This document shows positions 46,186-58,580 of a stretch of DNA of 64,000 nucleotides, piece after piece. The position numbers were made by a program, and so were the translations under genes. The stretch spans positions 7,793-71,792 of the forward strand of contig NZ_CALIIU010000021.1 in assembly GCF_938017775.1 (NCBI RefSeq). The letters run 5' to 3'. Origin of the DNA: an uncultured Campylobacter sp. GTDB lineage: Bacteria > Campylobacterota > Campylobacteria > Campylobacterales > Campylobacteraceae. A model generated the notes under the pieces. That model was not told the DNA's origin and ran no database searches. It saw nothing but the letters and a program-made list of their open reading frames with translations. The first letter of the stretch is position 1. Every line of letters starts with the position of its first letter.

Positions 46186-47022
46186 TTACCCCAAAATATC
46201 CTCAAGCGCGGTTTTTAGATCGCTAAATTTAAAGCTAAAACCGCTTTCTATCAAAGCTCTTGGATAGACTTTCGCACCCTCAAGCAGTACACTTGACCCC
46301 TCGCCCAGCATCAAATTTAACGCAAATTTAGGCACTTTAAAAAAAGTCGGTCGCCCTAAAACCTCGCCTAAAATTTTAGTAAATTCGCCGTTTGTGCTAG
46401 GGTTTGGCGAAACGAGATTAAAAACGCCGCTTTGACGGTTTTGCAAGGTAAATTTAAATGCCTCTAGCAAATCAGCGATGTGAATCCAGCAAAATGCCTG
46501 CTCGCCGCTACCGATCTTGCCGCCAAGACCGAGCCTAAATGCGGGCAGCATCTTAGCTAGCGCACCGCCTCGACCTAGCACCACGCCTAGGCGAAATATC
46601 GCCGTTTGCGTCCGCGCCTTAGCAGCTTCGCTCTCCCACTCGCATGCTAGCTCGCCCAAAAATCCGCGGTCAAATTTGACCGAGCTCTCGTCCTGACCAA
46701 GGCCGTTTTCGTAGATACCCACAGCCGAAGCGCTGATGAAAAATGGCGGATTTTCTAGCTCGTTTATCGCGCCTACCAGCGTGCGCGTAGTCTCTATCCT
46801 GCTTGCGCGAAGACTCTTTTTATAGTCCTCGCTCCACCTTGCGGCGATAGAAGCGCCCGCTAAATTTATAACCGCGTCGCAGCCGCTGATGAGGTTTTTG
46901 AGTGTGTCTTTGTCGGCGTAGGCGGCCCTCGGTATAGCTACGACCTCATGACCTTCGGCTCTAAAAAAGCGGCAGAGCTCGCCGCCGATAAATCCGCTCG
47001 TGCCGTTTACGGCTATTTTCAT
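46186..47022 (-). CDS. TIGR01777-type NAD(P)-binding epimerase-like protein
   Basis: This 278-residue protein of the extended SDR group has the nucleotide motif GTSGFIGGELCRFF at residues 7-20, then INLAGASIAARW near 65, and ISASAVGIYENG near 110. These match the YfcH/TIGR01777 family, whose substrate is not known. The C-terminal domain includes RALIESGFSFKFSDLKTAL. The start ATG 47020-47022 (MKIAVNG) is the usual family start. It is convergent with the metallochaperone gene, with a 219-base gap that holds no gene. Confidence 0.85.
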   Translation of the reverse strand: MKIAVNGTSGFIGGELCRFFRAEGHEVVAIPRAAYADKDTLKNLISGCDAVINLAGASIAARWSEDYKKSLRASRIETTRTLVGAINELENPPFFISASAVGIYENGLGQDESSVKFDRGFLGELACEWESEAAKARTQTAIFRLGVVLGRGGALAKMLPAFRLGLGGKIGSGEQAFCWIHIADLLEAFKFTLQNRQSGVFNLVSPNPSTNGEFTKILGEVLGRPTFFKVPKFALNLMLGEGSSVLLEGAKVYPRALIESGFSFKFSDLKTALEDILG

Positions 47023-47249
47023 ATTTTGCCTTTTTGATAAATTTGCTTTGACGCGTGCGGTCAAATTTGATGCGGCACAGGGTTAAATTTGGCTCCAAAT
47101 TTAACGCCCGAAGCCAAGCCGTTTCGCTCAAATTTGACGGCGAAACGAGGGCTTAAATTTGCCCGTCAAATTTACTTTCTAAAATACTCTTTCACGCTGT
47201 TTTCGCCATCTAGTTGCGAGCGTAAATTTTCTAACGCGGCGAATAAATT

Positions 47250-49622
47250 TTACTGACACCCTTCGCACTCGATAGAGCGATCTGCGACGTTGTTTAACTT
47301 CTCGCTATCGGGACTTTCGGAGCGTAGATAGTAGGTCGATTTTAGCCCGAGCTGCCACGCAAGCGTGTAAATTTCGCTCAGATAGCCGCCGCTAGCTTTG
47401 TCTAAGCTCATGAAAATATTTAAGCTCTGGCCTTGATCGATCCATTTTTGGCGGATGGCGCCCGCCTTTACGAGTAGGCGCTGATCGAGCTCGTATGCAG
47501 GTACGTACGCCTGCCACGTTTTCGGGCTTAAATTCGGCACGACGACCGGGATCATGCCGCTTAGGTTGTGCTCGAACCACTTTCGCTTATACACCGGCTC
47601 GATCGTCTGCGTGGTGCCTACGAGTATGCTGATACTCGATGTCGGCGCGATCGCCATCAGGTAGCCGTTTCGCATGCCGTCGCGCTTTACTTTCTCGCGC
47701 AGTCCGTCCCAGTCGCAGCTGCTCTGCTCAAAAAGCCCACCGCGCTTAACGAGCGCCTTAGCGTTTTCGTTCGCCAAATCGATCGGGAAAATTCCTTCGC
47801 TCCATTTTGAGCCCGCAAAATCAGGGTATTTGCCCTTTTCTACGGCTAAATTTGAGCTTGCTTTGATCGCGTTAAAACTCACGTTTTCCATTATCCTATC
47901 AATCAGCTCGAAGTGCTCGTAGCTACCCCACTTCACGCCGCGCTCGGCAAGCATCTGCGCCTCGCCCATTACGCCGAGCCCTATCGCGCGCGTTTTTAGA
48001 TTGGTGTGCTTGACCTTGGCGTGCGGGTAAAAATTTAGATCGATGACGTTATCGAGCATCCGCACGGCGATCGGCATCACGCGAGCTATCTCCTCGCGGC
48101 TGTTGATTTTGCTTAAATTTACGCTTGCGAGGTTGCAAACCGCCGTCGCGCCCTCGCTGCAGCCCTTTTCTACGATAAAAATTTCTTTACCGCCCAGCGT
48201 ATCTAGCGCGGTGATCTTTTTTGCCTTTTTTACGATGCCCGCGTCGGTTCTTACCTCTTCGTTTTCCTCAAACAGCCTCTCGCTGCCGTCAGCAAAAACG
48301 ACTTTGATTTTGTAGTGGTTCGGCGCCGTGTTCTGAAAGATCTCGGTGCATAAATTTGAGCTCCTGATTAAGCCTTGATGCGCGTTTGGATTGATGCGGT
48401 TGGCGTTATCTTTGAAGCACAAAAAGGGCATGCCGGTCTCAAAATAGCTCGTTAAAATTTTCTTCCAAAGCTCCTTTGCCAGGATAGTGGATTTTGAAAT
48501 TTTATCGTCGGCCTCGTATTGCTCGTAGCGCGCCTCAAATTCCGCGCCGTATAGATCACTCAGATCGCTTACCTCTGCAGGATCGAAGAGCGTCCATTTG
48601 TCGCCGCTTTGAAGTCTTTTCATAAACAGATCGTTTATCCACAACGCGGGGAAAATTTCATGCGCGCGGCGCCTCTCCTCGCCCGAGTTTTTGCGCAGAT
48701 CTAAAAAGTCGCTCACGTCCATATGCCACGGCTCGATATACACGGCGATAGCGCCCTTGCGCGTGCCCAGCTGATCGACGGCAACGGCGATGTCGTTGGT
48801 GATCTTTAAAAACGGGATGATGCCGCCCGCGGCGTTTTTATGCCCGTCGATGCTGCCGCCCATCGCGCGCACCTTGCACCAGTCCCAGCCGATACCGCCG
48901 CCGAATTTGCTCAGTAGCGCCATCTCCTTGTAACTATCGAAAATTCCTTCGATATTATCGGGCGTGGAGCCCACGTAGCAGCTGCTTAGCTGATGGCGCG
49001 TCGTGCGGGCATTTGAGAGCGTCGGAGTGGCGAGCATGACTTCAAATTTAGATATAAGATCGTAAAATTTCTTCGCCCAGCTCTGGCAGTCAAGCTCGTT
49101 TTGCGCGAGGAACATCGCGATCGCCATAAACATCTGCTGCGGAAGCTCGATCGGCGCGCCGCTTTTATCCTTGATGAGGTAGCGATCGTAAAGCGTCTTG
49201 ATGCCTAGGTAGTTAAACTGCAAATCGCGCTGCGGCTGCAGATAGGAATTTAGATCCTCTAAATCGTATTTTTCCTTAAGCCCGAGCATTATGCGACCCG
49301 CCGCCTCGCCGCGAGCGAAGTAATCTTTTAGGCTGTTGTAGCCGCTAAAGCCCGTTACTTTGTGATATAGATCGTATAAAAATAACCGCGCGGCGACGAA
49401 GGTCCAGTTCGGGCGGTCCACATCAATCTTCTCGACTGCGGTTTTGATGAGGGTTTGCTGGATCTCCTCCGTGGTGATCATATCTCGAAACTGGATCTTT
49501 GCGTCCACCTCAAGCTCGCTAAGGCTTACGTTTTCCAGCCCCTCCACTGCCTCGCTCGTGTATTTTTTGATCTTGCTTACGTCAAGTTCCTCGGTTCTGC
49601 CGTTGCGTTTGATTACTTTCAT
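47250..49622 (-). CDS. nrdA: Ribonucleoside-diphosphate reductase, class Ia large subunit
   Basis: This 790-residue enzyme reduces ribonucleotides for DNA synthesis. The N-terminal ATP-cone (about 1-90) gives allosteric control. The active-site and substrate loops show SSCYVGSTPDNIEG, SSNLCTEI and CNLASVNLS. The C-terminal shuttle cysteines are in IECEGCQ. Thioredoxin, encoded in this window, can regenerate it. The small subunit nrdB is not in the window. A TATATT at 49668-49673 may be its promoter. The gap to the epimerase holds TCAAATTTGA-type words. Confidence 0.95.
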   Translation of the reverse strand: MKVIKRNGRTEELDVSKIKKYTSEAVEGLENVSLSELEVDAKIQFRDMITTEEIQQTLIKTAVEKIDVDRPNWTFVAARLFLYDLYHKVTGFSGYNSLKDYFARGEAAGRIMLGLKEKYDLEDLNSYLQPQRDLQFNYLGIKTLYDRYLIKDKSGAPIELPQQMFMAIAMFLAQNELDCQSWAKKFYDLISKFEVMLATPTLSNARTTRHQLSSCYVGSTPDNIEGIFDSYKEMALLSKFGGGIGWDWCKVRAMGGSIDGHKNAAGGIIPFLKITNDIAVAVDQLGTRKGAIAVYIEPWHMDVSDFLDLRKNSGEERRRAHEIFPALWINDLFMKRLQSGDKWTLFDPAEVSDLSDLYGAEFEARYEQYEADDKISKSTILAKELWKKILTSYFETGMPFLCFKDNANRINPNAHQGLIRSSNLCTEIFQNTAPNHYKIKVVFADGSERLFEENEEVRTDAGIVKKAKKITALDTLGGKEIFIVEKGCSEGATAVCNLASVNLSKINSREEIARVMPIAVRMLDNVIDLNFYPHAKVKHTNLKTRAIGLGVMGEAQMLAERGVKWGSYEHFELIDRIMENVSFNAIKASSNLAVEKGKYPDFAGSKWSEGIFPIDLANENAKALVKRGGLFEQSSCDWDGLREKVKRDGMRNGYLMAIAPTSSISILVGTTQTIEPVYKRKWFEHNLSGMIPVVVPNLSPKTWQAYVPAYELDQRLLVKAGAIRQKWIDQGQSLNIFMSLDKASGGYLSEIYTLAWQLGLKSTYYLRSESPDSEKLNNVADRSIECEGCQ

Positions 49623-50005
49623 ATCGTTCCTTGAAATTTAAAAATGCAAATTTAGCGTTAGTTTCCCAATATAAAATACGTCGTCAAAAGAGGCGGCGTA
49701 ATAAATGCCGCTCATAATCCGCCGTCTTTTAAATTTACGCTAGCTGCGCTGCAAAAGCGCGCATTATAGCCAAAATTGCTTAAGCCTATCTGTCATTAAA
49801 GGATAAAATTTTTCGATTGTCGAATTAAGATTTAGCTGGGCGGGCGGAAACGATGCGGTAAAATTCGAGCGAAATTTTATGGTAGAGCCGCGAAATTCTG
49901 CAGGTAAAAATTTACGCAAAGCTTTGCGAAATTTTGCGCTGAAAAAGTAAGAAACAAAAAAAGCTTTGCGAACAGGTTTAAAATTTGCCCGCAAAGCTTA
50001 AAAAT
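49623..50005. other. Gap upstream of nrdA with terminator at its far end
   Basis: No gene is supported in these 383 bases. An open frame at 49764-49994 starts within the terminator of the next gene and has no ribosome site. The stretch holds the nrdA leader, several RAATTY words, and a 14-base palindrome CGCAAAGCTTTGCG at 49915-49928 that resembles the terminator stem further right. Confidence 0.55.
49954..49999 (-). terminator. Rho-independent terminator of the DUF945 gene
   Basis: A perfect 10-bp inverted repeat (AAGCTTTGCG/CGCAAAGCTT) with an 18-base loop begins a few bases after the stop of the leftward gene. It is followed by seven Ts on the minus strand. This is the best terminator in the window. 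Confidence 0.85.
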
Positions 50006-51457
50006 TTAATTGTGCGGTAGCGGGATAGGCTTTCCGTTTAAGATCATAGAGTTGCTTGCCTTATCGAAGCTAAACTCCATCTTAACTCCATCTCCATCAG
50101 GCTTAAGAAACTGCGAGCCGTAAACTTCCGCCATCGGCGCAAAATCGCGCAAGCTGTCATAAGGCGATAAGAAGTCCGTAATGGTCGTATTTATCGTAGC
50201 TTTGCCGTCCAAGCTCATACGCTTAAAAAGCTGCGTCTCGTCGATGTAGCCGCCTAATAGCGCGCTTGCGTTAAAAGCAAATTTCTTGCCGAGGCTATTT
50301 TCAAACGAAAAATCATTCACGTTGATTTTCATATCATCTTTTAGCAGCTTCATAAAAAGCTCTTTATTTTCCGCTAATTTTTCGCCTTCTTGCGGATTTG
50401 AGATAACAGACAGATATTTTTCGAAAAGTGCGGCGCTAAAGCTGGTATCGACACCTAAATGGATGTTTCGCACTAGCACATCGGCGATTTTTAGGCTTTG
50501 GGCTTTATCGCTTTCGTTGAAATTTAAAATTCCATCTTTTACGCGGTAGCTACCTTCTGTGCTCATATCCGTAACTACGACGAAACGCTGCTTATCTACA
50601 GTTACGACGAGCTCTTTTGTGCTGCCTGCAAAATCTATGTCATTCAAAAAGAGCTTAGTTATATTATCGTCTAGATCTTGGATACCGTTTTTAAAGTTTG
50701 CCTCATAGATAAGATCCTTTATATCAAGACCCGAATCCTTGCCGTCGTCTATAAAAATTTCACCGATTTTAAAGCCCAAGGCTTTTATCGTTTTGCCGCT
50801 CATATCGCTCGTGCCGTTTAGGCTAAGGCCTGCAAGACGTCCTATTCCGCCATCTTCGAGCACATTTATATCGGCTAGCTTTGCGCTAAATTTAACCTCA
50901 GTAGGCCCGTAGTTTAGATGCGTACTAAGCGGCGCGTCAGTCTTAAACAGCTTCTTGCAAGGCTCCGCGTAATATGGCGTCTTAATCGTTAAAATTCCGT
51001 CGCTCTCAAATCCATCCGCAGCGTTTTTTACGCTATGCTTAATAGTGTAGTCATAGCGAAAAGCAAAATCTTCCGGGAAAATTTTAGCAGGATCCGGCTC
51101 GTCCGTATCGTTGCTATCTTGCGCGCCTGCTTTTTCCTTTAGCTTGTTAAAGCCTTCAGCAAGGCTTTTTTGTAGTTTCTCTTTTTTTACTACGCCTTCG
51201 ATAAAGCCGCTTGAGTTGCTATCTCCCGGATAAAATTTAGCGCTCTTAGTCTCGAAAATTTCGTTTCTAGCGATAAATTCCGCAATCTGCTGCTCAATCG
51301 CCGCGCTGGCACTCTTGCCGACCGCACCGTCAACCGTTTTGGTTATGCTATCGTTTACACTTTTAGCTACGCCCGTTTTAGCGTCCTTTGTCGCTACAAA
51401 AACGCCCGCTATAAGCGCTACGATGACCACTAAAGCCGCGATGATCTTTTTCATCAT
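50006..51457 (-). CDS. DUF945-family exported protein
   Basis: This 483-residue protein starts with a signal or anchor helix (MMKKIIAALVVIVALIAGVFV). A long beta-rich part follows, like DUF945 (YdgA) proteins of the envelope. It has family-type repeats such as LSLNGTSDMSG and LNGKATINTT-like stretches, and VRNIHLGVDTSF. The role is unknown. Either of the first two ATGs could be used. It is divergent from pyrG and ends at a strong terminator. Confidence 0.8.
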   Translation of the reverse strand: MMKKIIAALVVIVALIAGVFVATKDAKTGVAKSVNDSITKTVDGAVGKSASAAIEQQIAEFIARNEIFETKSAKFYPGDSNSSGFIEGVVKKEKLQKSLAEGFNKLKEKAGAQDSNDTDEPDPAKIFPEDFAFRYDYTIKHSVKNAADGFESDGILTIKTPYYAEPCKKLFKTDAPLSTHLNYGPTEVKFSAKLADINVLEDGGIGRLAGLSLNGTSDMSGKTIKALGFKIGEIFIDDGKDSGLDIKDLIYEANFKNGIQDLDDNITKLFLNDIDFAGSTKELVVTVDKQRFVVVTDMSTEGSYRVKDGILNFNESDKAQSLKIADVLVRNIHLGVDTSFSAALFEKYLSVISNPQEGEKLAENKELFMKLLKDDMKINVNDFSFENSLGKKFAFNASALLGGYIDETQLFKRMSLDGKATINTTITDFLSPYDSLRDFAPMAEVYGSQFLKPDGDGVKMEFSFDKASNSMILNGKPIPLPHN

Positions 51458-51553
51458 CTCTCCTTTAAATTTAAAATTTATTTGGGTCGTATTTTGCCGT
51501 AAATTTCTAAAATTTTCAAATTCTAGCTTAGTGTGCTTTAACCTAAAAGAAGT

Positions 51554-51559
51554 TATAAT
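51554..51559 (+). promoter_or_regulatory. Promoter -10 box for pyrG
   Basis: A perfect TATAAT (context AGTTATAATCGCGAC) is 33 bp before the pyrG ATG, with a T-rich tract upstream and an AGGAAAA ribosome site downstream. Confidence 0.7.
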
Positions 51560-51570
51560 CGCGACATTAA

Positions 51571-54793
<3,223 letters not shown>

Positions 54794-55265
54794 ATTTTAA
54801 AATTTAAGCGGGCTTGGCGTGCATTTCGCGCAGGACACGGCCTTTAAATTTAACTCTCGATCTATGAGCTAGGCCGCGCATTGCGCACTCGGCGGGTTCG
54901 CCCTACTACAGCGCCCGTCTACTCTACTCGCCCGATATGTATTGCACGCTCGGCGCGACTTTGAAATTTAATGCGCGAGCTATGGATTTGACTTGCGATG
55001 CGAGCTCAAGCGTGCGATTTCGGGCTCGGTACGGCGCGCAAACGCGATGTGTTATTTTCAGCTCCCGCACGGTTTGCAAAACAGACGAAATTTTTGTGCG
55101 CGGTAAAAGTAAAATTTAAACGTTTCTAAATTTTAAAATTTTGCGAGGGCGAGTGAAAATGGTCTGAAACAGACAGAAGAAGCCCTGCGAATGGAATTTC
55201 GGATAAAATTTTATAAAGCGGCGGGCGGGCTAAATTTAAAATTTGACCCGCCCTAAACTCAGAGG
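54794..55265. other. Gap between recJ and the cupin gene
   Basis: These 472 bases between two converging genes have no supported gene. They contain RAATTY words and a strong hairpin at the right end (55223-55253). A stretch near 54880-54960 is GC-rich with no ribosome sites. Confidence 0.5.
55223..55253. terminator. Bidirectional hairpin between recJ and the cupin gene
   Basis: The 7-bp GC stem GGGCGGG/CCCGCCC is extended by AAATTT pairing inside. It lies 13 bases after the stop of the leftward cupin gene. There is no clean T-run, so it may work with other signals. It could serve both converging genes. Confidence 0.55.
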
Positions 55266-55595
55266 CTAAAAAACCACTACTAAAAACCACTTAAACGGCG
55301 CGGGTGCCGAGATCGCGTGCGGCAAGCCCGCAGGCATTACGATGCTTTGCCCCGCTTTTACGCGGTGTTTCTGCCCGTCGATCGTGAAATCGCCCTCACC
55401 CTCAAGCACGTAAACGAACGCGTCGCCATCGGATTTATGCGAGCTGATCTCCTCGCCGCCGTCGAAGGCGAAAAGCGTCATATTCAGCGCAGGATTTTGC
55501 GCGAGGGTGCGCGAAATCACCTTATGAGGGGCCACTTCGACTAGCGAAGCAAGCTCTACGGCCTTAGCGGCGTCGATATTTTTGATGTGTTGCAT
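55266..55595 (-). CDS. Small cupin-domain protein
   Basis: This 109-residue single-domain cupin has motif 1 (SSHKSDGDAFVYVLEGEGDF, residues about 51-70) and motif 2 (GQSIVMPAGLPHAISA near 85-100). The histidine in motif 2 and the glutamate are present, but motif 1 has one His only. The function (metal-dependent enzyme, binding protein or regulator) cannot be read. It has its own promoter and an AAGGAG site before ATG 55593-55595. Confidence 0.85.
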   Translation of the reverse strand: MQHIKNIDAAKAVELASLVEVAPHKVISRTLAQNPALNMTLFAFDGGEEISSHKSDGDAFVYVLEGEGDFTIDGQKHRVKAGQSIVMPAGLPHAISAPAPFKWFLVVVF

Positions 55596-55623
55596 AAGCT
55601 CTCCTTGAAATGAAATTTGATCG

Positions 55624-55629
55624 ATTTTA
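55624..55629 (-). promoter_or_regulatory. Promoter -10 box for the cupin gene
   Basis: TAAAAT with TTTTAGC directly upstream on the minus strand, 29 bp before the ATG. The same TTTTAGC context is seen before azlC. Confidence 0.55.
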
Positions 55630-55661
55630 GCTAAAATTTGGCAAGCCTGCTTTGATGATCA

Positions 55662-58580
55662 TCAATCCGGATCCGCGCTGAAAGGATTTTTCAGAAAGAT
55701 CGGAACGAAATTTATCAGATATAGCGCGACCGCGGCGATGAAAAGCGCCGAGGGGATCATCACGTACAAAACAAAGCTCTCGCCCGCAAAAACGGCTCTT
55801 AAACCTCCCGCGAGTAGAGCCAAAACGAGCGCCGCGCGGCTTAGACGCGGGAAGTTTAGCGGCGAAATTCCGCTGTGGCGCTGACCGGCGATCATCCCTA
55901 CGAAAAGTATCGCTCCATACATATAGCAGATCGCGATGACGTGCAGCGGCGCGGCAGCGTACCCTTCGCGGATCAGCTCCCAGCCCAGCCACAGGTATCC
56001 CGCCGCGCACGCAGCCTGCAACCCGTAGTAAAACGCCATATAGTGGCGGCTTAAAATTTCGGCGTAGTGCAGCTCGCGAAGCTTCGCCAAAAACAAAAAC
56101 CCGATGCCAAGCGCGATAAATCCGCATGCCGCCTCGCTTAAAAATGGGCTCGCGAGCGCCAAAGCGAAAGCAAGAAAAGCGGCTAAATTTTTGTAGATAA
56201 AATTTGGAATAAAAACGGCGTCCTTCAGCCCCGCCTCTCTTAGCGCTTCGTTGCCGATGACGACGCTTATGCGGTAGCTTACGACGGCGATCGCCGCGAC
56301 ATTGATATGCACGAAGCTAAGCAAAAACTTCTCATCCCCGCTCGCGCCGTAGGCCACAGAGCAGACGCAAAACGCCGCTAAGACCGCCAGGATGCTAAAA
56401 TTATTCGAGTTTTTATCCAGCCACAAAAGCCATGCCGCAAAGATGAAAAATATCGCCCAAAACAGTCCCGTAATCGCAGCCGCAAGCCGTAAATTTAAAA
56501 AGCTCACGATAAAAGCTGCGATCAGGCAGGCGGCAAAGGCGAGCGAAACGGGCTTTAGCGAGCCCTCGAAGTTCGTCCAATCGGGCAGCGCGGTAAGCAA
56601 AAACGCCGCGTAGATGCACGAAGGCGCCAAAAACAGAAAGTAAAACTTATGAGCGTCGACATAATCGATCGCCAGCGCATCGGGTGCTAAAAAGCTAAGC
56701 GCGCCCAGCGCCGCAAAAAAGCAGGCGCAAAGAACGAAGGCGCGCATCGGATGGGAGAAAAAATTCCTCGCGCGCTCATCTTTAAATTTAGGCGCGTAAA
56801 AGCCCGGCTCTTGCTTCTGCGCCGGGCACGGCTCGGAATTTTTGAGCTCCTGCGGCGAAACGGGCTCAGTTTGGTTTTGCGTGGAATTAACTTTGGAATC
56901 CTGATCGGAATTTTTAGAGCACTGCGAGAAGGTTTGAACAGAACTCGGCTCGGCATGGCTTTGCGCGCGCGCGGATTTAAAATTTTGACTTTGATCGGAA
57001 TTTTTGATGCCTTGCAAGAAGCTTAGCGGGAAATTCCGTTCGGAATTTTTACCATCCCGCGAGAAGTCCTGAGCGGAATTTTGATTTTTAAATCCTCGCG
57101 CAGGCTCCGCCTCCAAATTTCGATCGGATTTTTTGACACTCTGCGAAAGATTCTGCTCGGAGTCCCCAACTCTCTGTAAGAGATTTAGCTCGAAATTTTG
57201 CTTGAAATTCTTAGTACTCTGCGGGAATTTCGGCTCAAGATTTCGGTCGTAATTTTTGACGCTCTGCGAGAAACTTGGCTCAAAATTTCGGCCCGAATTC
57301 CCGAAGCCTTGCATAGACCCGGCTTCCCTGCCGCGAGCGGAATTTTTAAAGTTTCGGGTAAAATTTAGAGCGGAAATTTTACAATTTTGCGCGAGCTCGG
57401 CTTCCAAGCTCCAAGTAAAATCTTTAAAATTTTCTGCGAAATCAGGGGCGAAACGTTTGAAATTTTGCGCAAATTCGCAATTTCTGTATCCGAGGTCGGG
57501 TCCGCACGGCGCACCGACCGCGCCCTCAGAGAGAAATCCGTGCGTCGCGAGAATTTTACTTTCAGAGCCTAGTCTACGCAGCACCCGGGTCTCGCGCCCA
57601 AAACCAGTCAAATTGCGCGGCTCGGCGCTCTTATCGGAATCTTTATCGGCGCGGATTTGCTTTTTTAAATTTACAAATTGCGAGGCGGCGAGGTTAAATT
57701 TCTTCAAATTTACAGAGCCAAAATTCTTAAAATCGCGCGCGACATGTAAACTCAAAAAATTCCGCACCGCACAAAACGTGTCTAGAGCTGGATTTTGCTC
57801 GCTACCTAGCCCACTTGCATCGCAAAACAGCGAGTGGCAGGCACCCAAAATAGTTTTTTGAGTGCTACACTTCGCGATAAATCCGCATGTATCAAAACCG
57901 CAACGTAGAAAGGCGTCTCGGTTCGCGCCAAATTTGCAGTACAAATAAACGCCCTGCTTCGTGCCAACGCGCCGTAAGCAAACGCCTGCATTGAAGTTGC
58001 GCTGCGAGCAGACGCTCATACTAGATTGCAAACGATCGCTCGCGCTATGGCTGCGTCGCAAGCTGACACTCCCACTAGAGTCGCGGCGTGAGTGGACATC
58101 TCGGTTCGCGTCAACGCGCCGTAAGCAAGCACTCGCGTTAGAGCCGCAGTATGTATCACCGCTAAATTTCGACGAATTTTGCGCTGTAAAATCGCAGTGC
58201 GCTGCGCCGCTCAAGAGCACGCTCACGCTATAATCGCAGTTCACACGGCTGCGCAGTTCGTATTTCGGTGTGATAAAACCGCGGTGCCCTGTATCCTGTG
58301 AGAGGCTGTACTCGCCCGCTCCGACATCGATACATCCAGAACTCCGCAAAAGCTCGTGCCTGCGTGCATCCAGATCGTAGCGCCAGGTGCCCCGAAAAAG
58401 CCCATCTATGCGAGCGCTGAGATCGTCGCAACTAGCGCCCAGCAAATTCCCGTGTTCGTACGCGCTCAGAGCACGCTGTGCGCCAAAGCCTCGCTTGTCC
58501 GCGCCTAGGCCGCAACGTAAGTTTAAAGTTCGTGCGGAGCCTCCCTGTTTGCGCGCATTAAAGATAAAATTTCTATTCAT
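55662..58580 (-). CDS. NnrS-like membrane protein with a 600-residue low-complexity N-terminal extension
   Basis: The last 365 or so residues (55662 to about 56765) look like an NnrS-family haem/copper membrane protein linked to nitric-oxide stress. The start FFSHPMRAFVLCACFF and about 12 helices follow, with histidines in SFVHINVAAIAV and HYMAFYYGLQAA. Residues 1 to about 605 have no family match. Residues 100-260 hold degenerate CLRR/RRDS repeats with many Cys and Arg. Residues 330-600 hold Asn/Lys/Phe/Ser units (QNFKRFAPDFAENFKDF) made of RAATTY words. The start overlaps the ABC gene, so the whole frame may be translated. Confidence 0.7.
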   Translation of the reverse strand: MNRNFIFNARKQGGSARTLNLRCGLGADKRGFGAQRALSAYEHGNLLGASCDDLSARIDGLFRGTWRYDLDARRHELLRSSGCIDVGAGEYSLSQDTGHRGFITPKYELRSRVNCDYSVSVLLSGAAHCDFTAQNSSKFSGDTYCGSNASACLRRVDANRDVHSRRDSSGSVSLRRSHSASDRLQSSMSVCSQRNFNAGVCLRRVGTKQGVYLYCKFGANRDAFLRCGFDTCGFIAKCSTQKTILGACHSLFCDASGLGSEQNPALDTFCAVRNFLSLHVARDFKNFGSVNLKKFNLAASQFVNLKKQIRADKDSDKSAEPRNLTGFGRETRVLRRLGSESKILATHGFLSEGAVGAPCGPDLGYRNCEFAQNFKRFAPDFAENFKDFTWSLEAELAQNCKISALNFTRNFKNSARGREAGSMQGFGNSGRNFEPSFSQSVKNYDRNLEPKFPQSTKNFKQNFELNLLQRVGDSEQNLSQSVKKSDRNLEAEPARGFKNQNSAQDFSRDGKNSERNFPLSFLQGIKNSDQSQNFKSARAQSHAEPSSVQTFSQCSKNSDQDSKVNSTQNQTEPVSPQELKNSEPCPAQKQEPGFYAPKFKDERARNFFSHPMRAFVLCACFFAALGALSFLAPDALAIDYVDAHKFYFLFLAPSCIYAAFLLTALPDWTNFEGSLKPVSLAFAACLIAAFIVSFLNLRLAAAITGLFWAIFFIFAAWLLWLDKNSNNFSILAVLAAFCVCSVAYGASGDEKFLLSFVHINVAAIAVVSYRISVVIGNEALREAGLKDAVFIPNFIYKNLAAFLAFALALASPFLSEAACGFIALGIGFLFLAKLRELHYAEILSRHYMAFYYGLQAACAAGYLWLGWELIREGYAAAPLHVIAICYMYGAILFVGMIAGQRHSGISPLNFPRLSRAALVLALLAGGLRAVFAGESFVLYVMIPSALFIAAVALYLINFVPIFLKNPFSADPD
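56800..57500 (-). repeat. RAATTY-rich repeats in the NnrS-like gene
   Basis: Degenerate units encode NF(K/E)-N and NSDQ/NSER-type blocks at irregular spacing. The plus strand is also open here for 201 codons (57256-57861), because the word is palindromic and stop-free. Confidence 0.7.
57966..58128 (-). repeat. Direct repeat in the NnrS-like gene
   Basis: The 16-base sequence AACGCGCCGTAAGCAA occurs at 57966-57981 and again at 58113-58128. It encodes the CLRRV segments of two degenerate protein repeats (CLRRVDANRDV and CLRRVGTKQGV). The neighbourhood shows weaker copies. This is a different repeat type from the RAATTY blocks. Confidence 0.6.

Noticed and set aside
49764..49994. Leftward 76-codon open frame upstream of nrdA
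   Set aside because: It starts inside the terminator of the DUF945 gene and has no ribosome site.
57256..57861. Rightward 201-codon open frame opposite the NnrS-like gene
   Set aside because: No ribosome site; low-complexity mirror of the coding strand repeats.
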